Shown here one piece after another: positions 36,787 to 46,830 of a stretch of 64,000 bases of DNA. The stretch covers positions 62,001-126,000 of the forward strand of contig QANZ01053660.1 in assembly GCA_003254925.1 (NCBI GenBank), in the 5' to 3' direction. The position numbers were made by a program, and so were the translations under genes. How positions within the stretch are numbered: the first letter of the stretch is position 1; each line of letters opens with the position of its first letter. The notes below the pieces were generated by a model. That model had not been told where the DNA came from. It made no database searches and saw only the letters and a list, made by a program, of their open reading frames with translations. Source of the DNA: Chamaecrista fasciculata. Lineage: Eukaryota > Streptophyta > Magnoliopsida > Fabales > Fabaceae.

Positions 36787-39139
36787 CGTGCTTTCTCTCT
36801 CTGTGTGTATGTTTCTTTGGCTTCAAGGATCTTGGCGAAGAAGAATAAAAGGAATTCGCAGAGTTTTCGTCTCAATATATTGTTGGACTTGGTGGTTTCC
36901 AACTCCAACTTTTACAGCTTTATTTATTAATTTATTTATATTTATTTCTTTTGGGATTTTGAATTGGGTACTTAGAAATATAACTCTAGAAATTTCTGGG
37001 CTTTTCTTATGTTATAAGTTATAACTAAATTTCTAGAAGCCCACGACCTGTTAATATATATTTATATTAAATATTATTTTTATTAAATGTAATAAAACAT
37101 TTTATTTTTTTATTTTTTTTATTTTTATTATATATATTTATATTTTCTTTTAAAAAAATTATTTTTTATTGTAAAAAAATATACATGTATTCTTTTTTTA
37201 ATTAATTTTATATTAAAAAATACATAAAATATAAACTTAATCTCAACTAAATTAATTATTATTTAATAAATAAATTAAATTAAATGTTTTTAATAATAAA
37301 AAAATTACTAAAGTGATTTAAAATTAATTTTTTATCAATATATACAAATTAAAAATCATATATAATGAATAAATAACTTAAATAAATAAATATTAAAATT
37401 TACAAAAAATAAAATTTGGCCTGGTTGGACTTGACTGGACCCGATAGTTCGAGCCAACTCTGATTTTGACCAAATTAACTAGTAAAATCTCACAAATCTA
37501 CATTGATACATAGCCAATTCTTATTAACTTGTTATCGAACTCAAATTTTGTAAACTTGAGCAGATCACATGTACACTTTCTGAACTTAGATTTACTACTA
37601 GTTGATGAGTTTATTAGCCTAAATTTTTTTTATTATTATTTCTATTTGTTAAAATGTTTAGTGAGCTTCTCATCAATCAATATAATCCAACATATTATGG
37701 AATAATTACTAAATTTTTCTATCTATCTAATTCTCCAACCTAAATGAGAAAAGAAAATTAATAATACTTTATTGAAGTTCTAATAATATTGCATCAATCT
37801 TAAGAATTTCATCTCCCTACCTTTTCTCTTCTCCCTCGATAAGTTCCTTTTTCCTTTTGTTGGCCAGACATCAAATTTTAAAATAAGTTTAAGAGTTGAA
37901 AAAGGAAAAAAAATTAATAATTCAGTTTCTAAAAGATTATGGAGTTGATAATTTAATTTTTAAAAAGTTAATAATAGAATTTAATCTATGAAAGAATCAA
38001 ATTGTATACTCTCAATTAAGTTCATGAGAATGATTACTCAATATATCCATTTTTATTTTTTCAAGAACAAAACTTTCTATTTGAATCTTTCAAAAATAAA
38101 ATTAAGGGAATAAATTATTAATTTATTGAGAAATTATATCTTTATCGATGAAGCATGAATACTTCCTTTTGATAGTATGTCATCATGTCAAACACGTATT
38201 TATATTTGACACCCATATAACTCTCATATAATACATAATACATATTCATAAATTTTGAAATAAATTATTTTTTAACTTTAAACTGACAAATAATAAATTA
38301 TAATGACATATATCACATAATAAATATTATAATTTTTAAAGTTTTAGTTGTCATCTTATTTTTTTTGGTCGATCAGTATTCTTATCAATTAGGGATGGCA
38401 ACGGATAGGATACTCTAAATTTTTTTACTATCAGTATCTGTAAAATCATTATAGTATCCGTATCCTATCCGTATTCGATATTCGATATCCAACGGATACC
38501 CTAAATATCCGAAATACCTAAAAATAATAGATATATGATAGGATATCCTAATTCAAAAATTGAATACATCCGATATCTGATACCCAATATCCATTAATTT
38601 AAATAAATTAATTAAAAATATAATAAAAAATGTATAAAATATAATAAAATATTTATATTATAGAGTATCCGATACCAAATACCTTAACTATCCGTTCATC
38701 TCGGACGAATACTGAATAGTTGATTTTTTATTTTTTACTATCCGTGCTCTATCTGATATTCGATATCCAACAGAATATTTTTTACGGGTGAATTCGAACA
38801 TATATCCTAAATACACACCCAAATTGTGATCCCTAGTACCAATGTCCAAGCTCTTTATCTATTTTATTTTATTGTTTTTTAAAAAGCCTCTAGAAATTTA
38901 TTTTTCTACATAAAAAACAAGCATTAAGTTCTTTAGACTTGAGAGAAAGAAAAAAAAAACAAAAGGCGAAAGAGGGCGTGGAGCATTTGGTGCCACACCC
39001 ATGCCGCCATAAAATCGTTTCTTAAGCAGCAGTGGGCACAACGATGAGCATCGCGCATAGAAATAGAGCACTCGAGCCATTCTCAAAATAGCCATAGCCG
39101 CATAAATATCATTTGCTTCGATCGACTTGGAATGTGAAT
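36787..39139. other. Divergent promoter region between the UFD1-like gene and the small unknown gene
   Basis: 2.35 kb, very AT-rich at 37040-37400, with a hAT-like MITE at 38390-38835. The two flanking genes are transcribed away from each other. 38940-39110 becomes GC-richer and is probably 5' leader of the + strand gene. No other gene seen. Confidence 0.5.
38390..38835. mobile_element. hAT-like MITE
   Basis: Left end TAGGGATGGCAACGGATA; right end TTGTGATCCCTA, inverted around TAGGGAT. Interior is full of mirrored 'GGATAYCCGATATC' type motifs, a common hAT MITE theme in plants. Flanks TTATCAAT / GTACCAAT match at 6 of 8 positions, compatible with an aged 8-bp duplication. Confidence 0.65.
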
Positions 39140-42100
39140 ATGGCGGCGTTTGCGTTATCGAGAGGAAGAATGGCGATAAGTGGGAGAGACGAAGTGTATG
39201 TGGCTGCAATGCCTCTGAGAGCCTCAAAGGGACCTCCTCAATTGGCTATGTCTGCTGCCTTTTCTCTCAATTTCTGGGATTTCCATCATTTCATGGTTCT
39301 CCTTAAACCCTCCTCATTCCCTCTTTCTCAGGTTTCATATCTTATCTTCCCCCTTCTTCTTTCTTCTTCTTTCTTTTTCAAAATTACTCTGCTCCTACCA
39401 TGATTCGCTTCTCCAAAATTTGTTTCCATCAATTTAATTCTGATATGTTTGATGATATATGATTTTAGTCCTCAACCTAACCTAGATGTTGACATACACC
39501 ATTCCTAATTCAAAACTGGGTGTGCTATTTTGATTTCTCTGTTAGCTTAGCTCCTTCCAAATGTCAGTCTGTCTCAACGGTGCTTTTTAAAAACTATTGG
39601 GAATTTGGGATGGAATTGATAATAATCAATTTTGGAGTAAAGTATGATTTGGTACTTGAAAAATGATAGTTTAGTCATTAAAAAGAAGGTAAAAGTGTTA
39701 TTGGTGTCCCCATACTAACTATAGGATAGTTTCAGTTATACCTCTAAATGTTTTTTTGTGGTCAATTGTATCTCTAAACATTCACATTTGATTCAATTGT
39801 ACTTAAAAGTCTAATGCCACCTAAATCGTTAACTGAAAAGGGTGACATGCGGAGTGACTTTTTTTTCTTCTTTGTTTTGGTATTAGTTATACCCTAAAAC
39901 TTTTACATTTGTTTTAGTTACACTCCCAAACTTTCACATTTTGTGTTGGTTTTACCCCAAAAAATATTGACATCAACATGACGTTAGCATTTTCTGTTAA
40001 TGATTTAGATGGTGTCAAACCTTAGGGTATAATTGAATCAAATGTGAAACTTTAGAAGTACAACTGACAAAAAAAAATTAGAAATACAACTGAAACTTAC
40101 CCCATAGTTCAGCACCCAAGGTGCTTTTGCCTTAAAAAAATAATATGATATGATCTAGTCCTTAGGAAATCTAATTACAGTCCATAAGATTTAGATAATT
40201 ATATTTGTTGTTATATTTAAATTGATATCTTAATCAAAATGACTAAATTGATTGTAATTACATATTTTAGGAACTAAATTTTATAATTTTGTCTTATAGT
40301 CATGGAATTGAGAAATCCATAATCTTTCGGGGACCATGTCATTAATTACTCTAAATTTTGAACTACCAAATTGATGGATGATTGAAGTATTTTCCATCAT
40401 CAGATTGTAGTTTACTCAGCAGTTTATTTAATATGTGTATATTATTTGGACTAGTATTAAATCGTGATCCATAATACATTCTGATTTCTTTCAGTAATCC
40501 CATAAAACCTATAACTTCTATACATATATTCCATTTATCAAACTCGCATAGTACAAACTTTAGTTCTAATCACAATGAAGATGTTGTTTTAGGTCATCGT
40601 TTTTGATTTTCAACCTAAGGATCCCGAAGACATATATGTGGCACTTGCAGTTCTATCTGGTAGACCAGTGCCAGGTAAGCATTTGCATCTGTAAATCATA
40701 TTACATTCCAAGAACATTTGGCTTGTGAATTAATGGTGAAATGTAAAGCCCTACATGTAATTTTTGTGTCAAATCTTCAGTTGTAAGCTAATACAAACGC
40801 AGATTCATTTTTGTTTATCGGCATTCTGGTATATTGCACTATCATGTGCTCATACCCTGTTTAAGTTTGATCATCATTGAAACATTTATTATTAAAACAT
40901 GCNCCATCTAACCCACGATTCCGGCTTAGATCCAGGTGATGCAAGTTGGAGAGGTTTCCAAGATTGTGAGGAATCCTCCCAACAAAGTAAGCATCAGAGA
41001 GAGAAAGATACTGAACCCTCCTCATGGAACCCAAAAACATGGGTATAGAAGTAAAATTAAAATAATTCCCACTCAAGTCCAAGTAATTCAAATATTCCAC
41101 TCATGTGACTTTTTTTTTTCTTCTTTGTTTTGGTATTAGTTTTACCCTAAAACTTTTACATTTGTTTTAGTTACACCCCCAAACTTTCACATTTTGTGTT
41201 GGTTTTACTCCCAAAAATATTGACATCAACATGATGTTAGCATTTTTTGTTAATGATTTAGATGGTGTCAAACCTTAGGGTTTGATTGAATCAAATGTGA
41301 AACTTTAGAAAAACAACTGAAACTTACCCCATAGTTCGGCACCCAAGGTGCTTTTGCCTTAAAAAAATAAAATGATATGATCTAGTCCTCAGGAAATCTA
41401 ATTACAATCCATAAGATTTAGATAATTATATTTGTTGTTATATTTAAATTGATATCTTAATCAAAATGACTAAATTGATTGTAATTACATATTTTAGGAA
41501 CTAAATTTTATAATTTTGTCGTTTAGTCATGGAATTGAGAAATCCATAATCTTTCGGGGACCATGTCATTAATTACTCTAAATTTTGAACTACCAAATTG
41601 ATGGATGATTGAAGTATTTTCCATCATCAGATTGTAGTTTACTCAGCAGTTTATTTAATATGTGTATATTATTTGGACTAGTATTAAATCGTGATCCATA
41701 ATACATTCTGATTTCTTTCAGTAATCCCATAAAACCTATAACTTCTATACATATATTCCATTTATCAAACTCGCATAGTACAAACTTTAGTTCTAATCAC
41801 AATGAAGATGTTGTTTTAGGTCATCGTTTTTGATTTTCAACCTAAGGATCCCGAAGACATATATGTGGCACTTGCAGTTCTATCTGGTAGACCAGTGCCA
41901 GGTAAGCATTTGCATCTGTAAATCATATTACATTCCAAGAACATTTGGCTTGTGAATTAATGGTGAAATGTAAAGCCCTACATGTAATTTTTGTGTCAAA
42001 TCTTCAGTTGTAAGCTAATACAAACGCAGATTCATTTTTGTTTATCGGCATTCTGGTATATTGCACTATCATGTGCTCATACCCTGTTTAAGTTTGATCA

Positions 42101-42807
42101 TCATTGAAACATTTATTATTAAAACATGCATTTTATATAATATAAAGCTCTTTATGCCCAAAAGATGTTGCTTGTAAACCAACAAGTATTTTGGAGTGAT
42201 AAAAATTCCAATCTCCATTATATAATATCTCGAGTTCAACTTTTACTAGTCATTATTGTTGAGAGAGTTGTTAAGAGTCAAGAGATCTCTTGATTCGAAC
42301 AAAGATTAGTTTTTACCTAAACTCTAAAACAGGGAAAGATGTCTCGTAGATACACAATATATATTTATAAATTAAATGTTTGTTGTGATCCAATCAATGC
42401 ATTTATATTCTCAGGGACTGTTCTTGTGAGGAAGATGAAAACGTTACCGCGAAACAAATGCTGGTTTGTTGGATATTCAAGAGCTGATGCTGTAGACATA
42501 GCAAGTGAATTCAATAGAAGTTGGGATACACATTTGAGGGTTGGTCTACATGATTGTAGAGATTACACCAACGGTAATCATTTCTTATAATGTTGGCAAT
42601 CTCTGTGCGTTATACTAATAAATTTCTCAACAAATTTATGAATTTTTCCATGATCTTTAGAATAGAGTTTTAAGCAGTCTTTAGTTGTTTGATTTTAATT
42701 CAAAACTGAATGATACTGAATTTTTTTCTTGCCAATTGAAAGGCTTGGTCAACCAACTGACAGGCGAAAAAGATGTACTGAGGCGCTTGAGAGGCATTGA
42801 TAGATAG
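39140..42807 (+). CDS. Small protein of unknown function, probably conserved in plants
   Basis: Model: exons 39140-39331, 41820-41901 (or its near-identical twin 40593-40674), 42415-42573, 42743-42807; phases close and give about 165 residues. The N-terminus (MAAFALSRGRMAISGRDEVY) could be an organelle-targeting region but this is weak. Exon 2 encodes VIVFDFQPKDPEDIYVALAV, exon 3 RKMKTLPRNKCWFVGYSRAD and LHDCRDYTNG, exon 4 LVNQLTGEKDVLRRLRG. The clean junctions and sensible protein suggest a real gene. I do not recognise the family. The HDCRDYTNGLVNQLTG segment faintly recalls the Cys-containing motif of papain-fold peptidases (NC.DF...L), an analogy only. Exon 2 is 82 nt, so including both copies would shift the frame. 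Confidence 0.7.
39686..40135. mobile_element. Foldback MITE in intron 1 of the small unknown gene
   Basis: Left end AAGGTAAAAGTGTTATTGG, right end GGTGCTTTTGCCTT, with mirrored inner blocks such as 'ACATTTGATTCAATTGTAC' / 'GTATAATTGAATCAAATGT'. Flanks are A-rich and no clear target-site duplication is set. Its right half recurs at 41105-41365 because the following duplication starts in its loop. Confidence 0.65.
39854..40902. repeat. Direct duplication, copy A (contains exon 2 twin 40593-40674)
   Basis: 1049 bp that recurs as 41105-42129. The first 400 bases differ at a scatter of positions and by an indel of about 20 bases; from about 40305 to 40902 the two copies appear identical. Includes the right half of the MITE and the 82-nt exon 2 with both splice sites. 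Confidence 0.9.
40904..41104 (-). pseudogene. Fragment of an LRR receptor-like protein gene
   Basis: On the minus strand this encodes about 62 residues of LRR (EYLNYLDLSGNYFNFTSIPM through NLSNLHHLDLSRNRG), closely matching residues about 136-197 of the intact RLP at 43380-46577 but with substitutions (FNFTSIP against FNLTSIP, RRVQYLS against KRLEYLS). So it derives from a paralogue, not from the intact gene itself. It sits exactly between the two copies of the 1-kb duplication; an ambiguous base (n) at 40903 marks its left junction. Confidence 0.88.
41105..42129. repeat. Direct duplication, copy B (contains exon 2 twin 41820-41901)
   Basis: 1025 bp matching 39854-40902. It starts abruptly in the loop of the MITE, right after the RLP fragment, and ends where unique intron sequence toward exon 3 resumes. 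Confidence 0.9.
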
Positions 42808-43236
42808 AGACCATTTATTGAGTTTCTGCACTATCTTAGAATTATTGTTCTATTTTGTTGTTGTAAGTGTACATATTTTAATGGTTATAATGTTGTTATT
42901 TCATCTATATGCATAGTTGCCTTAAAATAAGAAAAAAATTTTAAATTTTACACTATTGCCATAAATTTTGACTATATATTAAGTTTTCTTACTCAAAATT
43001 TTATGGAAGTAAAAAAAAATTATAATTGACAAGCTCTAAAATTGGGCCATTATAGATAAAATTTGGGTATAATATATAGTGACATTAAAATGAATGCCAT
43101 ATTTGAAAGACTATTTGGGTATAATAATGGAAATGATTTTTGAAAGATTAAATTATAAGTCACTCTACACATATTATAACATAAATTTAGCTATTGAATA
43201 GAGATTTGAGTACAAGAAAGCGCGTACAGGAAGAGA

Positions 43237-43370
43237 ACAGTAACATTCAACCTTATTCTATGTAAGAACATAAAGTACAAAACCAAACTAGAATACAATA
43301 CATACAGTAACATTCAACCTTATTCTATGTAAGAACATAAAGTACAAAACCAAACTAGAATACAATACAT
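43237..43370. repeat. 67-bp tandem duplication
   Basis: Two identical-looking 67-bp units starting ACAGTAACATTCAACCTTAT lie side by side just past the stop codon of the RLP (its 3' UTR on the minus strand). The remaining sequence 42808-43236 is AT-rich flank with no gene seen. Confidence 0.9.
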
Positions 43371-43379
43371 ACGTAGAAA

Positions 43380-46300
43380 TCACCCTTGAACGCAATTTTT
43401 CCCCTTCCACTTCTTCAATTTTTCAACCTTGATCACAATTGCAACGTAAATATTGTCTGCCCACCCTTCCACATAGCGAAAGCAAGTGTGTCTCCAACTC
43501 TTCTTGTACCATAAAGTTCCAATGGCTCCCCAAAATCCACTTGCAAATCCAATCGCTACAACAAAGTAAAACCATATTTTCTCTGACTTGTCCTCTTCCT
43601 CTTCATCACCTTTGCTTCTAGGAACTTGATGAGAATCATCATTGAGGCATTTATTTGGCAGCGAAGTTCCACAAAGATATTGGTTGCCCACATATATATA
43701 TGGGTCATCAAGAGTTGAAAGTTGAGTTCCAATTGGAATTGGCCCTGAGAGATTATTATATGACAAATTCAAGTGGCCCATTGAAGATAAAGTAGACATG
43801 CTATTAGGAATTGAACCTGAAAGTTGGTTGAAGGAAAGGTCAATAGATTTCAGTGACTTCATGTTTCCTATCATCTGAGGGATTTCTCCTTCCAAATGAT
43901 TGTTTGATAAATTCAAGCCATGTAGTCCTGTGAGCAATGTTATCTCTTTAGGAATTGAACCAACCAAATTGTTTCTTGAAAGATCCATGTTGACAACCAA
44001 CTTTAGATTTCTTGTATAATCATCTTCTCTTCCTTTCAAGACTTGTTTGACATCTTCAACGTTCCAGCTACTTTCAGGAGCTTCTGCAACCGACGTGGTA
44101 TTATCGGGCGCTGTTCTGCTTTCGGATGGGGAGTACTTGTCAAGAGTCATACCTGTCAGGTTCCCTAGGCAAGGAGGGATTGAACTTGATAAATTATTAT
44201 CTGCAAGGTCCAAGATTTGAAGTGATCGGAGCTGGCACAATTGAGAAGGTATGTTGCCATTCAACTTGTTTTGACGCAACCGAAGAATTTGTAGTGAGGA
44301 AAAGGTGTTCCTCATCCACAAAGGTATGCTCCCAGAAAAGTTATTCTCCCCAAGGTCCAAAATCAACAATTGTTGCAAAGTATTCATGGGAAAAGGAAGC
44401 TCACCTTGAAGAGTGTTATCATTTAAATGCAACCATGACAATGTAGAAAGATTCCAGAATGAACATGGAAAAACACCTGACAACTTGTTGGATGACAAAT
44501 TTATCTCATACCAATTTCCATTGTCCTTCCAACAGTTTGGAATTTCACCAGATAAATTATTCTTTGAAAGATCAAGACTGGCCAAGAACTCAAGTTTGCA
44601 CAAAGAATTTGGTATGGAACCATTGACAAGGTTATTTGCTATGGACAAGTATCTCAGACTGGGCATCATATCACCTATATTCTCAATAATTGATCCAGTA
44701 ATGTGGTTATTTGAAAAATCAAGGACTTCTAAACCTTGGAGAGGGGAAAAATTAATTTGATCAATACCATGGAAATTATTATGTGAAAGGTTTAGGTAGC
44801 CTACATGTAGGCCTAAATTAATGGAAACATCTCCATGAAAATAATTATCTGAAAGGTCAAGATTGAAAAGATTTACAAGTTGACCAAAACTTTTAGGAAT
44901 AACACCTTGAAAATGATTGTTTGAAAGATCAAGAGATTGAAGATTTACAAGTTGTCCTAAGCTTGTAGGAATCACACCTTGAAAATGATTATTTGAAAGA
45001 TCAAGAAGACAAAGATTTACAAGCTCTCCAAAATTTGTGGGAATAACACCTTGAAAATGATTGTTTGAAAGGTCAAGATCTTGAAGATTGTCAAGTTGCC
45101 CAATAACATTTGGAAGGATCCCATCTAAGTTGTTCTGAGAAAGATATAAATATTTTAGATTCACAAGTAGTCCAAGACTCTCTGGAATCGTCCCATTGAG
45201 ATGATTGCCACTGAGGTCCAATGACCTCAAATGTTCAAGGTTTTGGAACCATGATATTGATGGTAGGCTACCACTGAACTCATTACCGCTTAAATCTAGC
45301 GTTTCTAACTTGGGGTTGATGCATCTAGATGATGCATTTCCGTAGGCGCCTTCAAACACTTCTCCTTGGAACATGTTTCCTGACAAAACTAATGACTTCA
45401 AATGACACATGTTTCTTATAATGGATGAAAGAGGGACCTCCATGGCAGTGAAATTGTTGAAGCCAAGATTGAGGTAAGAGATGGAAGTCCTACCTAGCAA
45501 AGCATCTTGAGGAATAGATCCATCAAGGGCATTATTTGAAAGATCAATGACTTCTATGGATGTCATGTTTTGAAGAACAGAAGGAAATGGGCCATCAAGT
45601 GAACACTCACGTACATATAGTTCCACGAGGCTTTTAGAGTCTTTCAACCAAAATGGCACTATTTTGAGATGGAAATTTCCAGAAATGTCAAGGACTCTTA
45701 ATGAAGTCATGTTTTGAAAAGCATTATTGAGCATGGGAGATTCAAAGACATTGGATGCAAGATCGAGAACCTCAACTCGGGCAAGATTAGTGACATTAAT
45801 AGGCTGACCACCTGTGAACAAGTGGGAAAGGGAACACCACCGTAAGTGTACATGTGACAAAGAAGGAAGCATGTTAAGTACCTGAAAAACATTCTGTGCT
45901 CTCCCAAGATAAACATAACTCATATCAAGGTGATGGAGTGACTGAAGCTGAGAAACCCAATTGATGTCTTCCTCCCAATCTAACAAATTTTTGCTCAGAT
46001 CCAGGTGATGCAATTTGGAGAGGTTTCCAAGATTGTGAGGAATCCTCCCACTAAAGTAAGCATCAGAGAGAGAAAGATACTCAAGCCTCTTCATTGAACC
46101 CAAAAACATGGGTATGGAAGTAAGATTAAAATAATTCCCACTCAAGTCCAAGTAATTCAAATATTCCAACTGCAACAGAGAGGGATTAACATTTTGAGCT
46201 TTCAGCTGGAGTAGATTTCCGTGCAACGTCATGCAATTGGTAGTATAACCATAAGAAAGTGGATCCCATTCTGCTTCATCAGAGTAGTTGACATAGCATG

Positions 46301-46577
46301 GAGACTTGAGATCGAGTTTGAGAACATGTTGAGTAATGGGATGGCAGGATATACCATTCCATTGGCAACAATTGGAGCCATTCCAAGAAGAGAGCAAATG
46401 GAATGGATCATAAAACATGCTTTTGAATTCGAGAAGGGCTTTTCTCTCTTTTTCTATGCACCCTGTGGTGATGGTGCTTGAATTCCCACACTCACATAAC
46501 TTTGCAACTTGAGCAATAATCACTAAAACCACACCAAGTATTATAACACTACTTGCGTGTCTCCCCATGTTAAACAA
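43380..46577 (-). CDS. LRR receptor-like protein, EIX2/Cf type (no kinase)
   Basis: Single-exon frame of 1065 residues, standard for this class. Order: signal peptide with hydrophobic core (SSVIILGVVLVIIAQVAKL); LRRNT cap (CIEKERKALLEFK, then NCCQWNGISC); about thirty extracellular LRRs of the LxLxxNxLxGxIP type; a non-LRR island (around DKYSPSESRTAPDNTTSVAE to LKGREDDYT); final LRRs (LNLSNNHLEGEIPQMIGNMK); an acidic juxtamembrane patch (GDEEEEDKSEK); one transmembrane helix (IWFYFVVAIGFASGFWGAIG); a short basic tail. Such proteins sense apoplastic elicitors and signal through SOBIR1/BAK1; the tail GxxxG motif in the helix fits SOBIR1 contact. Ligand unknown. Intact; a paralogue fragment lies at 40904-41104 and promoter-side duplicates at 48785-50990, so this is the surviving member of a local cluster. 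Three adjacent LRRs are near-identical 72-nt units. Confidence 0.95.
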   Translation of the reverse strand: MFNMGRHASSVIILGVVLVIIAQVAKLCECGNSSTITTGCIEKERKALLEFKSMFYDPFHLLSSWNGSNCCQWNGISCHPITQHVLKLDLKSPCYVNYSDEAEWDPLSYGYTTNCMTLHGNLLQLKAQNVNPSLLQLEYLNYLDLSGNYFNLTSIPMFLGSMKRLEYLSLSDAYFSGRIPHNLGNLSKLHHLDLSKNLLDWEEDINWVSQLQSLHHLDMSYVYLGRAQNVFQVLNMLPSLSHVHLRWCSLSHLFTGGQPINVTNLARVEVLDLASNVFESPMLNNAFQNMTSLRVLDISGNFHLKIVPFWLKDSKSLVELYVRECSLDGPFPSVLQNMTSIEVIDLSNNALDGSIPQDALLGRTSISYLNLGFNNFTAMEVPLSSIIRNMCHLKSLVLSGNMFQGEVFEGAYGNASSRCINPKLETLDLSGNEFSGSLPSISWFQNLEHLRSLDLSGNHLNGTIPESLGLLVNLKYLYLSQNNLDGILPNVIGQLDNLQDLDLSNNHFQGVIPTNFGELVNLCLLDLSNNHFQGVIPTSLGQLVNLQSLDLSNNHFQGVIPKSFGQLVNLFNLDLSDNYFHGDVSINLGLHVGYLNLSHNNFHGIDQINFSPLQGLEVLDFSNNHITGSIIENIGDMMPSLRYLSIANNLVNGSIPNSLCKLEFLASLDLSKNNLSGEIPNCWKDNGNWYEINLSSNKLSGVFPCSFWNLSTLSWLHLNDNTLQGELPFPMNTLQQLLILDLGENNFSGSIPLWMRNTFSSLQILRLRQNKLNGNIPSQLCQLRSLQILDLADNNLSSSIPPCLGNLTGMTLDKYSPSESRTAPDNTTSVAEAPESSWNVEDVKQVLKGREDDYTRNLKLVVNMDLSRNNLVGSIPKEITLLTGLHGLNLSNNHLEGEIPQMIGNMKSLKSIDLSFNQLSGSIPNSMSTLSSMGHLNLSYNNLSGPIPIGTQLSTLDDPYIYVGNQYLCGTSLPNKCLNDDSHQVPRSKGDEEEEDKSEKIWFYFVVAIGFASGFWGAIGTLWYKKSWRHTCFRYVEGWADNIYVAIVIKVEKLKKWKGKNCVQG
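44879..45100 (-). repeat. Three near-identical 72-nt LRR units inside the RLP
   Basis: The segment TTGAAAATGATT recurs at 44907, 44979 and 45051, exactly 72 bases apart, with high identity over the whole unit. They encode LDLSNNHFQGVIP three times, followed by FGELVNL, LGQLVNL and FGQLVNL. Confidence 0.92.
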
Positions 46578-46671
46578 AGGCTATTTCTTTCTTTCTTTTC
46601 TGTTTTTTTGCTTACTTCAGCAACATTACTTATGAATTTATAGATGACAGGTTAACTCATTAGTTCATCAA

Positions 46672-46830
46672 TAATTTACATGCTGGGGCCATGATGAGTT
46701 TCCAAGAAAGAGTGGAGTCAACGCGTCAACTCTTTACTTGATTTTATATCGGATTTTTATTCCAGTCTTGCGAATATTCATACTTTAATTTACTAAATTA
46801 CTACACAAAGTCTAGTGTGCGTGAGAATAA
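46672..46830 (-). promoter_or_regulatory. RLP upstream (promoter-side) sequence, repeat copy 1
   Basis: About 95-250 bases upstream of the RLP start codon. Contains 'catgctggggccatgatg', 'tttccaagaaagagtgga', GTCAACGCGTCAAC and 'cacaaagtctagtg'. The same blocks recur in order at 48785, 49850 and 50395. TTGAC/GTCAA pairs in it are W-box-like. A direct repeat of about 87-bp period occurs further up at 47215-47355. Confidence 0.65.
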
